A stretch of 64,000 nucleotides of DNA, taken from assembly GCF_964355755.1 (NCBI RefSeq), contig NC_092673.1, forward strand, positions 31,871,001-31,935,000. Reading direction: 5' to 3'. Made by a program: the position numbers and the translations under genes. Positions 33,202-45,238 of the stretch are shown here, piece by piece. Source of the stretch: Antedon mediterranea (taxonomy: Eukaryota; Echinodermata; Crinoidea; Comatulida; Antedonidae). Below the pieces are notes generated by a model that did not search any database, was not told the DNA's origin, and was given only the letters and a program-made list of their open reading frames with translations. Within the stretch, counting starts at the first letter, position 1. Each line of letters starts with the position of its first letter.

Positions 33202-35246
33202 CAGTGGCGTATCCAGGATTTTGAAGTTGGGGGGGGGGGGGGCAGGAATTGCCAATTTGCCGACAAGATTGGTGTCATAGTATGTTGTATTCATATTACA
33301 ATAAAGAAAGAATTAGGAAAATCTGATTTGTAGTTTTCGAAATATAGGGTCTAAAACATCGCCGAAAATGATCGTTTTTAGCCACGAAAGAAGTAAAACA
33401 ATTTGCGGCCTCAGTCGACAATTCTATTAACTACGCCATTTTTGGTTAAAATAATTACATATAATTACGTTTTTTAGTAATTTATTTTATATATCACCAT
33501 TGGAAATATCAATAAAACATGTTATTAAAATGCTTATAAAATATCATAAAGTTGTTTACTTAACGGAATTCGGACAAATTCATTGCTTTAACTTTGTGTA
33601 GTAACATAACGATCATAGACTTGCCCCAAGTCTGTATTTATTGTCTTTTTTTTTTTATTTATTTGTTTTTATTTCGACCGCGATTTTTCTCTGAAAATAC
33701 AGACTTGTGAAACACGTATAGAAATCAATTTGCAGACCGCAAACATCCGATAAGAATGACGTAGGTTACGATACCGTATTTGGCTATATGGGGCGGGCGG
33801 TATGTAAATATGGATTTCGAATCAACCAATGATCATTTTGTTTCAAAATGAAAAAGATAGAGTACGTACAGTGCTGAATGTACGATCGAGACTGAACAAC
33901 TGTTGAAATATAAAATCGTGTTGCCAAGTTGTTTTGTTTATTAATTGTTTAGTCCTGGCCTAGGCCTCCTTCGTAGGGATACTCAACTCGTACGTATGAC
34001 CTGCCAAATAGAACGCCAATAAGGTAGGCCTACATACCACCACCGACCGGCACACATCACCAGGGCTAGTACACCGGCACAGTACACAACAGGGCTACAC
34101 CACCACACAGAACAGGACGGGTATGGCTGGGTGGGAAGTAAATTAAATTATCTCCGCATAATAAATGATCCATTCAATGTTTGATTTGCGGAGAAGCTAG
34201 CCTATCATATCAAGACGAGTTTTCATGTTCTTGGGAAAAATCCCATCAAATGTTTACCAGACTACTAGGCATATAAAATCATTTCTAGCTTTCAGAAACT
34301 GTCATCAATGTACCGCCGTACCCAAGTACACATTTAGTCTAAACTAAACGTAATATAGCGCATGCGCATCGTCTTAGATGTTGAGTCTTTGAAATTCTGA
34401 AATATGAATATTAAAACTGTGTACGAGTGAGTAGCCAATCGCATGCAGCTGAAACTAGTCAACCGGATAATCGTATGCACCAAGAATTCTTGGTGTCAAA
34501 CCACGTGACTTGTGCGTGTTTCCCCAGACGGAGTATCCAAACTCAAGTAATACACGTATGAAACGCCATATGTGCAAAAATATTTATATTTTTACTAATA
34601 ATTATTAAGACAAAACTCCGTCTGGAGCCCAGACTATCGATCAGAGAGATTCATGGTACGCGCGAGAGAAAACATTCCGCTGCGGGTGATTGATCGCATC
34701 CACCAATCAAATCAGCTAGAATCCTAAATCATTCAACCGTGAGAAATGCCAATCGCGAGAAAGCTCAGCTTTGATTGGCTTACGATGACATCATATCACA
34801 AAATGGTGGTTTTGTAGTTGAGCCTCACGGAATATTCTGTTCCAAAAATGAAATACATGGATATTTTTACTCGGGGTACCCGAGTCTAGGACTTACTCAT
34901 TTTCTTCTCTTCTTCCATCTGGACACTATTGAGTAAAAAGTGCGATTTTTAAAGTACTACTCGCTCCCCTCCCTTATTAGTTGTAGTATTGAGCTGGGAA
35001 TTGGCATGAATATACTACAGGGACATGTCCTAAAATCTATAGAACCGGATTTTTAAATTTCAAACCGGATGCAGCCATATGACGTCTCGAAGATGGTACC
35101 ATATAGCCGTATTTGGTAGGTTATTGATGTGTATGTGACGTCACATCCCGTCTTATGACGTCATTACAGCTTCATTTTTTAATTAATTTGTTTAATTAAG
35201 AAGCCACAATGTGTGACACACTCCACAGCGTTATGTAGTTATATGC

Positions 35247-35315
35247 GGCTTCTTGGCGTGGTTATCACGTCTGTTTAACACGCAGAAGGTCCCCGGTTCG
35301 AGCCCGGGCGAAACC
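35247..35315 (+). tRNA. tRNA-Val(AAC)-like pseudogene, copy 1
   Basis: GGTTATCACGTCTGTTTAAC, then GCAGAAGGTCCCCGGTTCGA and a paired T arm (CCCGG/CCGGG) ending CGAAACC, followed by T10. The anticodon loop TTAACAC gives AAC. The D arm and 5' acceptor strand are degenerate (GGCTTCTTGGCGTGG) and do not pair with CGAAACC. It is probably a pseudogene or SINE head inside the hAT-type element. Confidence 0.55.
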
Positions 35316-35529
35316 TTTTTTTTTTAACTTTATGGTGAAAAGTACTGTATACGCAATATGATATACAGTATATCTTATTTTTATTATTTTTTAAAATATT
35401 TATTTTGTGTAATCGGTAATTATCACTTTTACACATGTTTATCTTGCTTTGTGCTTATTACCATAATAATTTATTTGTAATTTAAATGGATTAAAAAACT
35501 TTGTGTAACCCACATTTTTGGTGTAAGAG

Positions 35530-35603
35530 GTTTCGTAGTGTAGTGGTTATCAAGTCTGCTTAACGCGCAGAAGGTCCCCGGTTCGAGCCCTCATGGCGAA
35601 ACC
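35530..35603 (+). tRNA. tRNA-Val(AAC)-like pseudogene, copy 2
   Basis: GTTTCGTAGTGTAGTGGTTA gives a good acceptor 5' strand and A box. The anticodon stem is TCTGC/GCAGA with loop TTAACGC (anticodon AAC), the B box is GGTTCGAGCCC, and CGAAAC closes the acceptor. A TCAT insertion in the 3' side of the T stem breaks that helix. No T-run follows. It is better preserved in its 5' half than copy 1, while copy 1 is better in its 3' half. Confidence 0.6.
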
Positions 35604-36302
35604 ATTTGTCCTCAAAGCTATAGAGCCGGATTTTTTATTTCAAACCGGATGCAGCCATATATCACGTCTCGAAGATGGTACCGTATAGCCGTATTTGGTA
35701 GCGCGGTTATTGATGTGTATGTGACGTTACATCCGGTTTTATGACGTCATTACAGCTACTTTCGCTGTACCCCGAGTATTGCACATTCGTGCTTGTTTAT
35801 GGTATATGTGCTTTTTCTTTAAAAATTTAGAATAATAAAGGCCTCATATCGAGAAAAAAAACCGGGTTTTTGGCACTTATAATAAATATATCTTAGACAA
35901 AAAAGCACATGGCATGTGGAACTATAATCTCTTAGCGTAGGAAGACATACAAATCCCAGGTCATGAGAGGCTCAACTGCATGCAAAAACAAGGTTTTAGG
36001 GTAAGGTCAAAGACTTTTGAGTAAACAATCTACCGCGTACGGCCGTACGTACGTGCTACACATTTTTTACGTGTTTCGGTAGATGTAATGAAAATAAAAA
36101 ACAGTTGATCTGAAGGGATCAATGATGATATGATATGTAAATAAACAAACACTCAAAAGAATTATGTTTACAGTTCAATTATTGTCAAAACAAATAGTTT
36201 ATTTTTTTCCCCGGCACCTTTGTTTGCCGACGGCCGCAATGATGTGCCGACGAAAACGAAATCAGGGGGGGGGGGGGCCGGCCCCTACTGGATACGCCAC
36301 TG

Positions 36303-36618
36303 ACAATACCTGCCCTGAAGGATGACAAATAATAAATGTCTTATTTGTCATACGTCAAGGCAGGTATACGGCTATGTACAGTGGAATCATACAATACCTG
36401 CCCTGAAGGATGACAAATAATAAATGTCTTATTTGTCATACGTCAGGGCAGGTATACGGCTGTGTACAGTAGAATCATACACTACCTGCCCTGAAAGATG
36501 ACAAATAATGTCAAGGCAGGTATACGGCTATGTACAGTGGAATCATACAATACCTGTCCTGAAGGATGACAAATAATAAATGTCTTATTTGTCCTACGTC
36601 AGGCCAGGTATACGGCTA
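36303..36618. repeat. ~89-bp hairpin satellite, right part
   Basis: About 3.5 further units of the array interrupted by the hAT-type element. One unit has lost most of its hairpin loop (about 36490-36515). The array is interrupted again by a Mutator-type element and a short remnant follows at 36955-36975. Confidence 0.93.
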
Positions 36619-36954
36619 GCGATATTTCTTTTCGTACATAAGTTGGGGACCCCTCGTGAAACGTCACAAAATATACATGAATATTCATTAGTCATATCAA
36701 TAAGGTGTGACGTAAGAATTAAGCTAATTACAATTCGCTAATGCAAACGATTTCTGTCGAGCCGTCTGCGTAGTCGAGTGGATAAGACTATGGACTTTAG
36801 CATGTCGATGTATGGGGTTCGATTCCCATGAGCTACTTCTTTTACTTTATAGTGAGAGACAGATTATTAAGAGGGTTAGGTTCAGTTATATTTAGGAAGT
36901 AGTTCGGCTTTCTTTCACATGGGGTCCCCAACTTATGTACAAAAAAAAAATCGC
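36619..36954. mobile_element. Mutator-type MITE, 336 bp, 9-bp TSD
   Basis: ATACGGCTA at 36610-36618 is repeated exactly at 36955-36963. The ends are GCGAT..TTTCGTACATAAGTTGGGGACCCC and its complement. The 2.7-kb element at 45239-47947 has the same tips and also a 9-bp duplication. A 9-bp TSD is typical of Mutator-like elements. It encloses a tRNA-like sequence. Confidence 0.9.
36770..36836 (+). tRNA. tRNA-like sequence within the Mutator-type MITE
   Basis: An A-box-like TAGTCGAGTGG and a perfect B box GGTTCGATTCC, 40 bases apart, with GTAG/CTAC able to pair at the ends. The anticodon arm is not convincing, so I would not assign an isotype. It is likely a SINE-type Pol III promoter or a captured tRNA pseudogene. 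Confidence 0.45.
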
Positions 36955-36975
36955 ATACGGCTATGTACAGTGGAT

Positions 36976-38060
36976 TTGCCGGAATAGTAGGCATAGATTA
37001 GTATTCGTTTACGTTGATTCTCCTTTTTTCTACAGCTTATCTAACTTCAAATACATATAAACATATATTTGTGTTTATCTCGATTTTTTGTAAAAATAAT
37101 CATGATTATGTATTATTTATGCTTTTGACCTATTGTATCGTTATACTGTTATCCAATTGTTTTCGCGCCGCGGCTCTAGCCAGCTATGTCCCAGGAGGAC
37201 ACATTCATTAATAAGCTGTTTCATAGCGATAGCTTTAGTATCTAAGGCTGACAGTTTTGTGAATTTGGAAACTCGACTAAAATTTATAGGTAGCTGCTGG
37301 ACCCCAAAAAACGTCTGGGAGAAGAGAGTCTATATGAAAGCCTTTGCTGATAATACTGTATTATTGAGATGTAGACGGAAATCTGTAAAATCTTGTTCAA
37401 TAAATAATAACTTCGTTTTTGCTGTCAACGAGGCCGGTATTATAATAAGTCACTGTCAAATAATCATTTGATAATGGTCAAAACTTTATTTTGGCTCTGT
37501 CAACATAAAGGGAGGTATTTACAATGACTTTCTTTTGACTGTCAATCTAGGCCAATGTTATAATAATATGCCGTCAGATATTAAATCATTGAAACAGTCC
37601 TACTAAATTTTTTTTTGGTTATCATATGCCGTGGGGGGGGGGGGGGGGGTCCAATCAGTTATCGTCAGAAGGTGAACAATCAGTCTAGGTAGCAGCAGCA
37701 GATTATTAGGAACGCCTGCTCCATTAATTAATCCAGAAAAAGGTTTGTACATTATCTATTTGTTTATTAGCCTTCTCATAACACAATTATATTTTCTTTA
37801 AAAAAAAGGTTTTATAGGCCCTAAGTGGTTTCAACATTTATGATAGTAATGTCACAGTTCTGTGTCTGGACGCAAGTTCATAGACCTACTAGTTATATTA
37901 TTCATATTAACTGATACTTACTCTTCATTTACCGTAAAGTTCAGTTTTAATGAAATATATAATATAAATTGGCTTCGTAACAATTAATTAGTGTTGAAAA
38001 GGTTAGTTTTTTGGTGATAGGTGAAAATGACATATAACTTCGTAATCAATTTATTTTTTT
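36976..38060. other. LINE 3'-UTR remnant and spacer
   Basis: 36995-37170 resembles 44575-44700 (CATATAAACATATATTTGTG, then CATGATTATGTATTATTTAT), the 3' region of the LINE at 42 kb. A G18 run lies at about 37630-37648. The open frame at 37133-37471 has no recognisable motif and is not called. Confidence 0.45.
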
Positions 38061-38068
38061 TTGTATAA

Positions 38069-38423
38069 AGGCCCAATTACACTATGACGATAACGACGGA
38101 CGATAAATATATAGCATGCATTTTTTTTACATAAACCAAAAGAAATTAGAAAGGTTTTCGTTCTAGACCTATAGGATAATCATTTATGCTGTCTTTGATA
38201 AAAATAATGTTTTTCAAATTCCAATCAAATGACGTCATGATAAATAAAAACAATAACATCGCTGTATTGTCACGATATTATTGGTCTTACTAATCATGAC
38301 GTCATTTTATTGGACGTGTGAAAATATAATTTTCATCAAAGTAATTGTTTATATTTCTTTTGGTTTATGTATTAAAAATGCACATTTGTCTATTTATCGT
38401 CGATCGTTATCGTCCTGGGCCTT
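38069..38423. mobile_element. ~355-bp MITE
   Basis: The ends AGGCCCAATTACACTATGAC..GATAACGACGGACGATAAAT and ATTTATCGTCGATCGTTATC..GGGCCT form an imperfect ~50-bp inverted repeat, with TTTACATAAACCAAAAGAAA continuing on the inside. The flanks are TAA (left) and TAT (right), one mismatch from a 3-bp TWA duplication. Confidence 0.7.
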
Positions 38424-38674
38424 ATGCTGTAAATGTTCAATTAATTGATCATTCCGATTTTATTAGTTGGACTCTTGCACAGTTGCTATATAGCTATAGA
38501 TAGCTATCTAATCGTTGTTGTGTAATATCATTTCGAACCATATTAAAATCATAAAGAGATTCATATTCCTTAACATGTGGCTGTGCATGGAAGTCCGGTC
38601 TACAAAAACTCGGGCCCGGGATCATTGTTATTGGGCCTGAAAGTGTTGGGGAATTCATAATTATACTTAATATT

Positions 38675-38720
38675 ATATTTATATATATATATATATATAT
38701 ATAATTATATTATTATACAA
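38675..38720. repeat. (AT)n microsatellite
   Basis: An uninterrupted TATATATA tract followed by degenerate AT. No other feature. Confidence 0.9.
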
Positions 38721-38745
38721 TTGAAAGCAAAACCCGTTGAATCTC

Positions 38746-39862
38746 AAATCATTACGACTAGAAATTTGGCTTATCAATCAAATAAATACTTTCGTTCAAA
38801 ATGAAACTCCACCCTAAATAATCAAAAGATTGAACTCGAAAACGTACCGTTTTTTTTTTATTGGGTATGTTGAAACATTTCAATATTCATTTAAAAAAGT
38901 ACATTAATTATGGTATTGATCAGTGGCTATAGAGGCGTAAAAACCCTCGGTCAATATCATGTAAAATGCACTGTGGAAGGGTCATTATTAAGACTGCAAA
39001 ATTGGGCTTATCAACAAATAAATACTTTCGTTCAAAATGTAAAATCAAGGCTGAAAAATTGGGCTTATCAACAACAAAATATTTTATTATTAGATGCGAT
39101 AACATCAAGGATAATCAGTATAATTATTAATAATAGCCACTGTTACTAGTGTTATTCTACATGCTAAAGTAAATAAAAATCCACTAGAAAACAAACAAGT
39201 CTGAATGTTATGCTTATTAGCCATGTTATGTTTGTTACTGTAGGCCTATGATTGTTTGCAATGTCCACATATTATTTCCGTGGGCATATCCATAGTGTAT
39301 CACTCACAAAAAAGACGTGTGAGGTTCTTTCTTTAGATTTTGAAGAATGATTTGTGTTACAGGTTGACACATGAGTCAAATGCTCAAGATATCGGCTAAC
39401 GCCATGGGACCCTTGGCTTATCAATGAATAATAAATACAGTACTACTTTCGTTCAAATGAAATCGGAATCTGACCGTTTCATTAAATTGGGTGTGATTAG
39501 GCCTAAACATATAATAATTTATTAAAAAGGTACAATAAAAACAAATGCATCAGAGGCGTAAAGAACCCACGGTCAATATCATGTAAAATGTATATGGTAT
39601 AAGCACTTAGGAAGGGGTCATTATTATTAAACTGGAAAATTCGGCTTATCAACAAATAAATACTTTCGTTTAAAATGCAAAATAAGACTGCAAAATAGGG
39701 CTTATCAACAAATAAATACTTTCGTTCAAAATGTAAAATAAGACTGCACAATTAGGCTTATCAACAAATAAAATACCTTTTTTTTCAAAATGTAAAAATA
39801 AGACTGGAAAATTGGGCTTATAAACAAATAAATACTTTTTTTCAAAATGTAAGAAAACATTT
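38746..39862. repeat. ~54-bp degenerate tandem repeat
   Basis: The unit is AAATTGGGCTTATCAACAAA..TACTTTCGTTCAAAATG. About three copies lie at 38760-39090, and five to six at 39410-39860, separated by ~300 bp that includes a repeated phrase (GGCGTAAAAACC..CGGTCAATATCATGTAAAAT). The open frames across it only reflect the repeat. Confidence 0.8.
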
Positions 39863-39884
39863 TTTAAATATCGTCGTCGACACC

Positions 39885-40260
39885 ACGAAGTGACACTAAC
39901 CGCGTAATTGATAAAAACAGCGTTTCGAGAAAAACGCGATTGAAGAAACGAGCTTCACAAAACCCACGATTTCGTCCTCAAAAAAATGTCACTAAGATTT
40001 TTAATTTACATACATACAAAGTTATACAATCCAGCTACCGATTACTTTAATTTAATTTTAATCATATTAATTAATTACCAAGTAAATTAAAGTTAAACAT
40101 TAGTGTCACTTCGTGAAACCGAAAAATTCATTTCCCTACGTAGTTTACGCTTACGAAGTGACACTAATGCAGTTAGTGTCACTTCGTGAAACCGCAAATT
40201 CCATTTCACCGCGTATTTCTACTGCGTTGGAAGTGACACTACTGTGTAATTCATATCTTT
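39885..40260. repeat. AGTGTCACTTCGT motif cluster
   Basis: TTAGTGTCACTTCGTGAAAC or its complement occurs five times here (about 39892, 40103, 40155, 40172, 40228), with AAATTCCATTTC nearby. It recurs at 41906 and 43678. The inverted pair at 40153-40187 forms a near-perfect palindrome. It may be the termini of a small element family. Confidence 0.6.
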
Positions 40261-40339
40261 CCAATGCAATGATCTTACATCATAACAATTATGTATGGTC
40301 CTTGATAAGTGAACACTATTATATATACAATTACAAACA

Positions 40340-40690
40340 TTCATGTCTCTAGCCCTGCCTGCACTATCCGACTTGCTTCATCTTCCATTTCCATCAAATT
40401 TTTGCTCAAGAACTATCTTTTCCTTGCTTATCACATGGCCATCTCCTCTGAGATGGCCATTTAATGTATTGTTTTCATTGATTTCTCTTTTGATTCTATT
40501 CATTTTCCATTATTTTAGTTTGTTAGTTTTCATAAATTCTATTTATTTTTATTTAATTTTTAATTGTTGTATGTTATTGTCTTTTTTAATTGCATTTTTG
40601 TGAGGTTCTCTCTATCTAATGATCACCTTCGACTGGATGGACCACCCTAGTAAAATATTGTTGAAATAAATAAAATCAAACTTAATGTGA
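40340..40690 (+). repeat. LINE 3' end remnant
   Basis: A leucine-rich reading followed by GACTGGATGGACCACCC, then AATAAATAAAATC, the style of 3' UTR and tail seen at 44990-45055 (TGGACGAACCACCG..AATACTGAATACTGAATAC). No RT domain is present. Confidence 0.4.
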
Positions 40691-42035
40691 CCAACATTAA
40701 TGTGATGTGCTTATATGAACACAATGGCATAATATCACTACCATATTTGGGCACATCATACTTTTTTTGTCAAACTAGTTTGATAGTTTAGAAAGGGTTA
40801 GGTTATTTATAAATGAAACAACCACATCAAATAAATCTAAAAACATAGGTTGACCTACTTTAACACTTTTAATAAAAACATAAAATTACATAGACATATA
40901 AATAGGCCTATCTGGAATGTACAGTAAGCATAATGTACATATTCATTTTTTTTTTCCATATTATTAAATATAAATTATTTTTTCAACATTGAACAATTAA
41001 TAATTCAGTAATACAGCCAGTATTAATTTATATCAAAAATTATTCTCTATTGTTATAAATCTTTAAAATACTTAATCAATGTCATTACATAATTTTATTC
41101 TATTACCAGTATGCTTTTTAATTTATTCAATCCATTGTTCTGTGATGTACACATCATCTAAAATGCTCATAGGCCTATAACATAAACACTTGCTACAGGC
41201 TGCCTACAACCTCCCCTTTTTAAACCTTGGACTTGATACCTTCTCCCTTAAATTGATGTAGATAGATTGCTTGTTGATCGAATGGCCCCTTATCTTATTT
41301 TCTTGAAACTGTTCTGAAAAAAAAACACACATTTTAACAGTGATTTCTTATTATTGTTAAAAATCAAGCAGAGTAGTTTAATCTAGCTAGAGAGTCTACT
41401 CTAGCCAAGTAGTAGTACTACTACTACTACTATTCCCTGAGCATACGCATACTCTAGTTTTTGTTAGGCCTATGCTAGTCTTAGAGGACCTAACTAACTA
41501 GGCCTACTAGTACTAACCGAACAATGTACGTCAGGCCAGATGCTAGCCTATAGTTAGATCTGGGCAAGCTAGCTATGCCTAAACGTTACAGTAAAGTAAT
41601 AGGTCTAGGCCTAGCCTAGGCCTACTTGTGCCTAGCTAGTAGTAGGCTAAAAGTGTGTCAAATTACTGTTTTATAAATTATAAAATAAATATATAATAGG
41701 CTTCGACATAAGGGATACATGAGCAGACTAAAATTCTTTAAATAAACTAATTAACTTACCGTCTTTCTTGATAAAATTTAATGTTGTGGAGTGTGCGTCC
41801 AGATCACCCTAGCTAGGCTGTAGGCTAGGCCAAAACAGTAAACAAACGCGCAAAATTCATTACCCGTGGCACTCGCAAGCAGCACATACGGGTATTTAAT
41901 AAATAGTGTCACTTCGTAAAAACGCAAATTCCATATGATGGTGTTTTTTGATATTGACTAATTAATGTAATTAGTTAATTAATGATATTTGAATGTTTAT
42001 ATTTTGTGAAAACATAGAGTTCGATGTACATAATC
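40691..42035. other. Spacer rich in AGGCCTA words
   Basis: AT-rich sequence, then at 41400-41650 many CTAGGCCTAG-type words. A block at 40727-40790 (CACTACCATATTTGGGCACATC..CTTTTTTTGT) recurs at 43796-43845. No gene was found. Confidence 0.5.
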
Positions 42036-42039
42036 AAAA

Positions 42040-43840
42040 TATATATATATATATATCCAAATCAAAACCCATGGTTTAATAAGTCTATTAAGGATCTGAT
42101 ACGAAATAGAGACAGGGCTTTCAGATCAAATGATAAGGATCTATTTAGGAAATCAAAATACGAGTTAAGAAAGGGAATAAATAAAGCCAAGAGAGAATAT
42201 AAAAATAGGTTAGAGGAAGATATATCTTCCGGCGATTCCAGAGAGTTATGGAAAAGCTTAAATAAAATAACTAACTACAAACCAAAATCTGATAAAATTA
42301 ACTCAAATGATGACCTACCCCAACGACTGAATGATTTCTTCAGTCGTTTTGACACTCCCCCTCTCCATGAAGACAATAATTATGAAAATGGTAATGATGT
42401 ACCGTTAGTTGTTCTTGAAGAGAATACTTGTATTGAGTTTAGTAGATGTAAGTCAAATAAGTCAGCTGGTCCAGACGGTATATCCCCTATGCTTGTTAAA
42501 CATTGTTGCAAACAGATTGCCCATATTTTTACATACATTTTCAATTTCTCTCTTATATCTCAAATTATTCCGCGATGTTTTAAAGATTCTATAATAGTTC
42601 CAATTCCGAAACGTTCCAATCGAAACCCTGAATGATTATCGACCTATAACATTAACATCGGTTCTGATGAAATGCTTTGAACATATAGTCCTTAATTACC
42701 TAAAGGCCAAGTGTCCTCGAGATCTTGACCAATATCAGTTCGCCTATAGACCAAACCGGTCTACCGAAGATGCTGTATCGATCACTTTGCATAGGATCTT
42801 AGAGCATCTCGAACGTGATAAAAGATATGCTAGGATTTTATATATAGATTTTAGTTCAGCATTTAATACGATTGTACCGTATAAGTTACACACTAAGATG
42901 GTTGAAATCGGTTTCGATATTTCTATATGTAACTGGGTGTTAAACTTTTTAACCGATCAACCCCAACGTACTAAAGTGGGTACCATTATATCAGATAAGC
43001 GTATTATAAATACAGGTGTACCACAGGGCTGTGTACTGTCGCCCTTTCTTTTTACTTTATTTACCTATGACTGTGTTACCTACTACAGTAACTGTCACAT
43101 CGCTAAATTTGCGGATGATACTACCATTGTAGGTCTAATCAATGATGACAGTGATGAGTCTAATTATCGCAACCAAGTTAAACGAGTTGTAGACTGGTGT
43201 AACGAAAACAATCTGTTCTTGAATGTATCTAAGACTAAAGAAATGGTTGTTGACTTCCGTAAATCACTTAATGTCAAATATCCAATATTTATTAATGGTA
43301 TATCAGTTGAGTTTGTAGAAGAATTTAAATTCCTGGGTATTTATATTTCAAATGATCTGAAGTGGCATATTAACACACGTAACATTATTAGAAAGGCCCA
43401 AAGAAGAATCTACTTCCTACGTAGACTTAAATCATTTGGTATAAACTCTGAAATAATGTCGTCCTTCTATAGGTCAGTTATAGAGAGTGTAATAACGTAT
43501 TCTTTAACGGTATGGTTCGGTAGCGCTACCGAAAATGAAAAGCATGACCTAAATAGAATAGTCAAGACCGCATCGCGTATAATTGGATCTACACAACTGC
43601 CTTTGGAGAACATATTTTCGGATCGTCTTCTGAAAAAGGCAGTGGCTATCAAAGATAAATTCCAGATTTTTAGGTTAGTGTCACTTCGTAATGCCGACGA
43701 CGATATAATCCTTAAGCTCTGTCTATACTATCAAACTAAATATGATGTGACCATAGTATATAGACATGACGATGTCATATCACTACGATATTCGGGCATA
43801 TCACTACCATATTTGGGCACATCACACTTTTTTTGTTAAA
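42040..43840 (+). pseudogene. LINE D (Rex1/CR1-like) reverse transcriptase, one frameshift
   Basis: 5'-truncated at an AT repeat. The linker (NPWFNKSIKDLIRNR) and finger region (SNKSAGPDGISPMLVKH) are open to 42635, where a one-base slip inside NDYRPITLTS moves the frame. From 42667 the RT runs open for 390 codons: FAYRPNRSTEDAV, YIDFSSAFNTIVP (motif A), NTGVPQGCVLSPFLFTL (motif B), KFADDTTIVG (motif C, DD intact), FKFLGIYISNDLKWH, then a thumb/C-terminal region to about 43710. The last ~40 codons read through repeat sequence shared with 40.7 kb. The endonuclease is missing. Close to intact apart from the slip. Confidence 0.88.
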
Positions 43841-45056
43841 CTAGTTGGGACAGTGTAGACACAGAACTATGTGTTCGAAACATAAGTCGGAATTGGACTG
43901 ACGCGATTGATTTAATTGGGTATTTTTATTAATGTAATGATTCATTAAAAACTATAGGCCTAATACCGATACGCGTTTGGTATTGATCAATGGTGCAAAA
44001 AAAACCTGAGAAATAATGTTATAACGCGATTTGGTGATTGCTTAGCAATAATACAACCCATACTATTATTATAAATACCTATTACAAATCCATTCATATA
44101 ACTTTTCATCGCGAACCGAAAATGTATAAATGTTATTCTACAGACAGTAATTATATATTCAAAAGCCATATTATTATTATTATTAATACCTAAATGCGAT
44201 AGTAATAACCACATAAACATACATTAATTCCCAATACAAGTGTGTGCGTTTAAATCTAGAAAGAAACGACTGTGCTGACAGGCCAATGACATAAATCACA
44301 AGTAAAGTCCCAATTGTTCACTTGCGTTTTGATTGGCCGACCTATTATATTAGATTAATGAAGACTGTTCTTACAACTGTCCAGTCAAAAAGTTACGCGG
44401 CGTTTTTTGTAAGAAATATATCTTGTTTAGTTTTATTTCTATGTATAAGTTTTTGTTTTTTTTTCAGTCAGACATTTTAGCTTTTTTAGTTTATACATTG
44501 ATAGACCAGTTAGATATACCAATAACTAATCATTAAACAAATAAAATCTTGTACTTGCTGTTTGCTATATCTATAATTTCAAGTACATATAAACATATAT
44601 TTGTGTTTATTTCGATTTATGTAGTAATTTTATCATGATTATGTATTATTTATACTGTTCACCTATTGTACCTTTATTCTGTTTTTTGGTTTTTTTTTTT
44701 AGTTTTTTTTTTTTAGTTTTTTTTTTTTTTTTTTATTTACTTTGTACGTATAAGTATTTTTTTTTTCTGTCTGACATTCTGTAAGTAGGCCCTAATGTGT
44801 ATTTACTACTGACCTATTGCATCGATTTATTGATTTGCTCGTTATACAATTGTTTTTAGGTATCTACTCAAGTGTGCAATTATTACTGTACATTTGCTTT
44901 TTGTTTGTTTTTTTTTTCAATGTAAGTTAATTATGTAAGTTTTATCATCATTTACCTTTTATATGTTGTTGTTTATATTTGTATGGACGAACCACCGAAA
45001 GGTGTGTGCCACTGATTCGAAAGTGAGTACCAATAAATACTGAATACTGAATACAG
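43841..45056 (+). repeat. 3' region of LINE D with (GAATACT)n tail
   Basis: An AT-rich 3' UTR with long T runs at 44690-44765 and GGACGAACCACCGAAAGGTG at about 44985, ending AATACTGAATACTGAATAC, a short-repeat tail of the CR1/Rex1/L2 type. It may combine more than one fragment. Confidence 0.5.
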
Positions 45057-45238
45057 CATAAACATAACCCGATTATGATATCTAATAATATCTTTTTCAA
45101 AAATGTTTGGTAGGCCTACACTTTAATTCCATGTATATTAACCTATATAGCTGTGGGATGTCTGGGAAAGCGATATACATAATTATTAAGTACTGTAATA
45201 AAATAAGCGACATGTGAGTAAATACTGCATGGCCGGAC

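Larger units (their letters stand above)
33202..36302. mobile_element. hAT-type non-autonomous element, 8-bp TSD
   Basis: ACAATACC at 33194-33201 and 36303-36310 flanks the termini CAGTGGCGTATCCAG and CTGGATACGCCACTG. An 8-bp duplication with CAGTGGCG-type tips is the hAT signature. G-runs lie just inside both ends. The 3.1-kb interior has no transposase frame. It contains two tRNA-Val-like sequences in a local direct repeat (GCAGCCATAT.. near 35067 and 35650), and blocks shared with the element at 48987-50082. Confidence 0.92.

Noticed and set aside
33000-36618. Palindromic ~89-bp repeats as a CRISPR or bacterial terminator array
   Set aside because: Whole units including 'spacers' are conserved; it is a satellite in an animal genome.
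37133-37471. 112-codon plus-strand frame as a gene
   Set aside because: No motif, no splice context, and overlap with a LINE 3'-UTR remnant.
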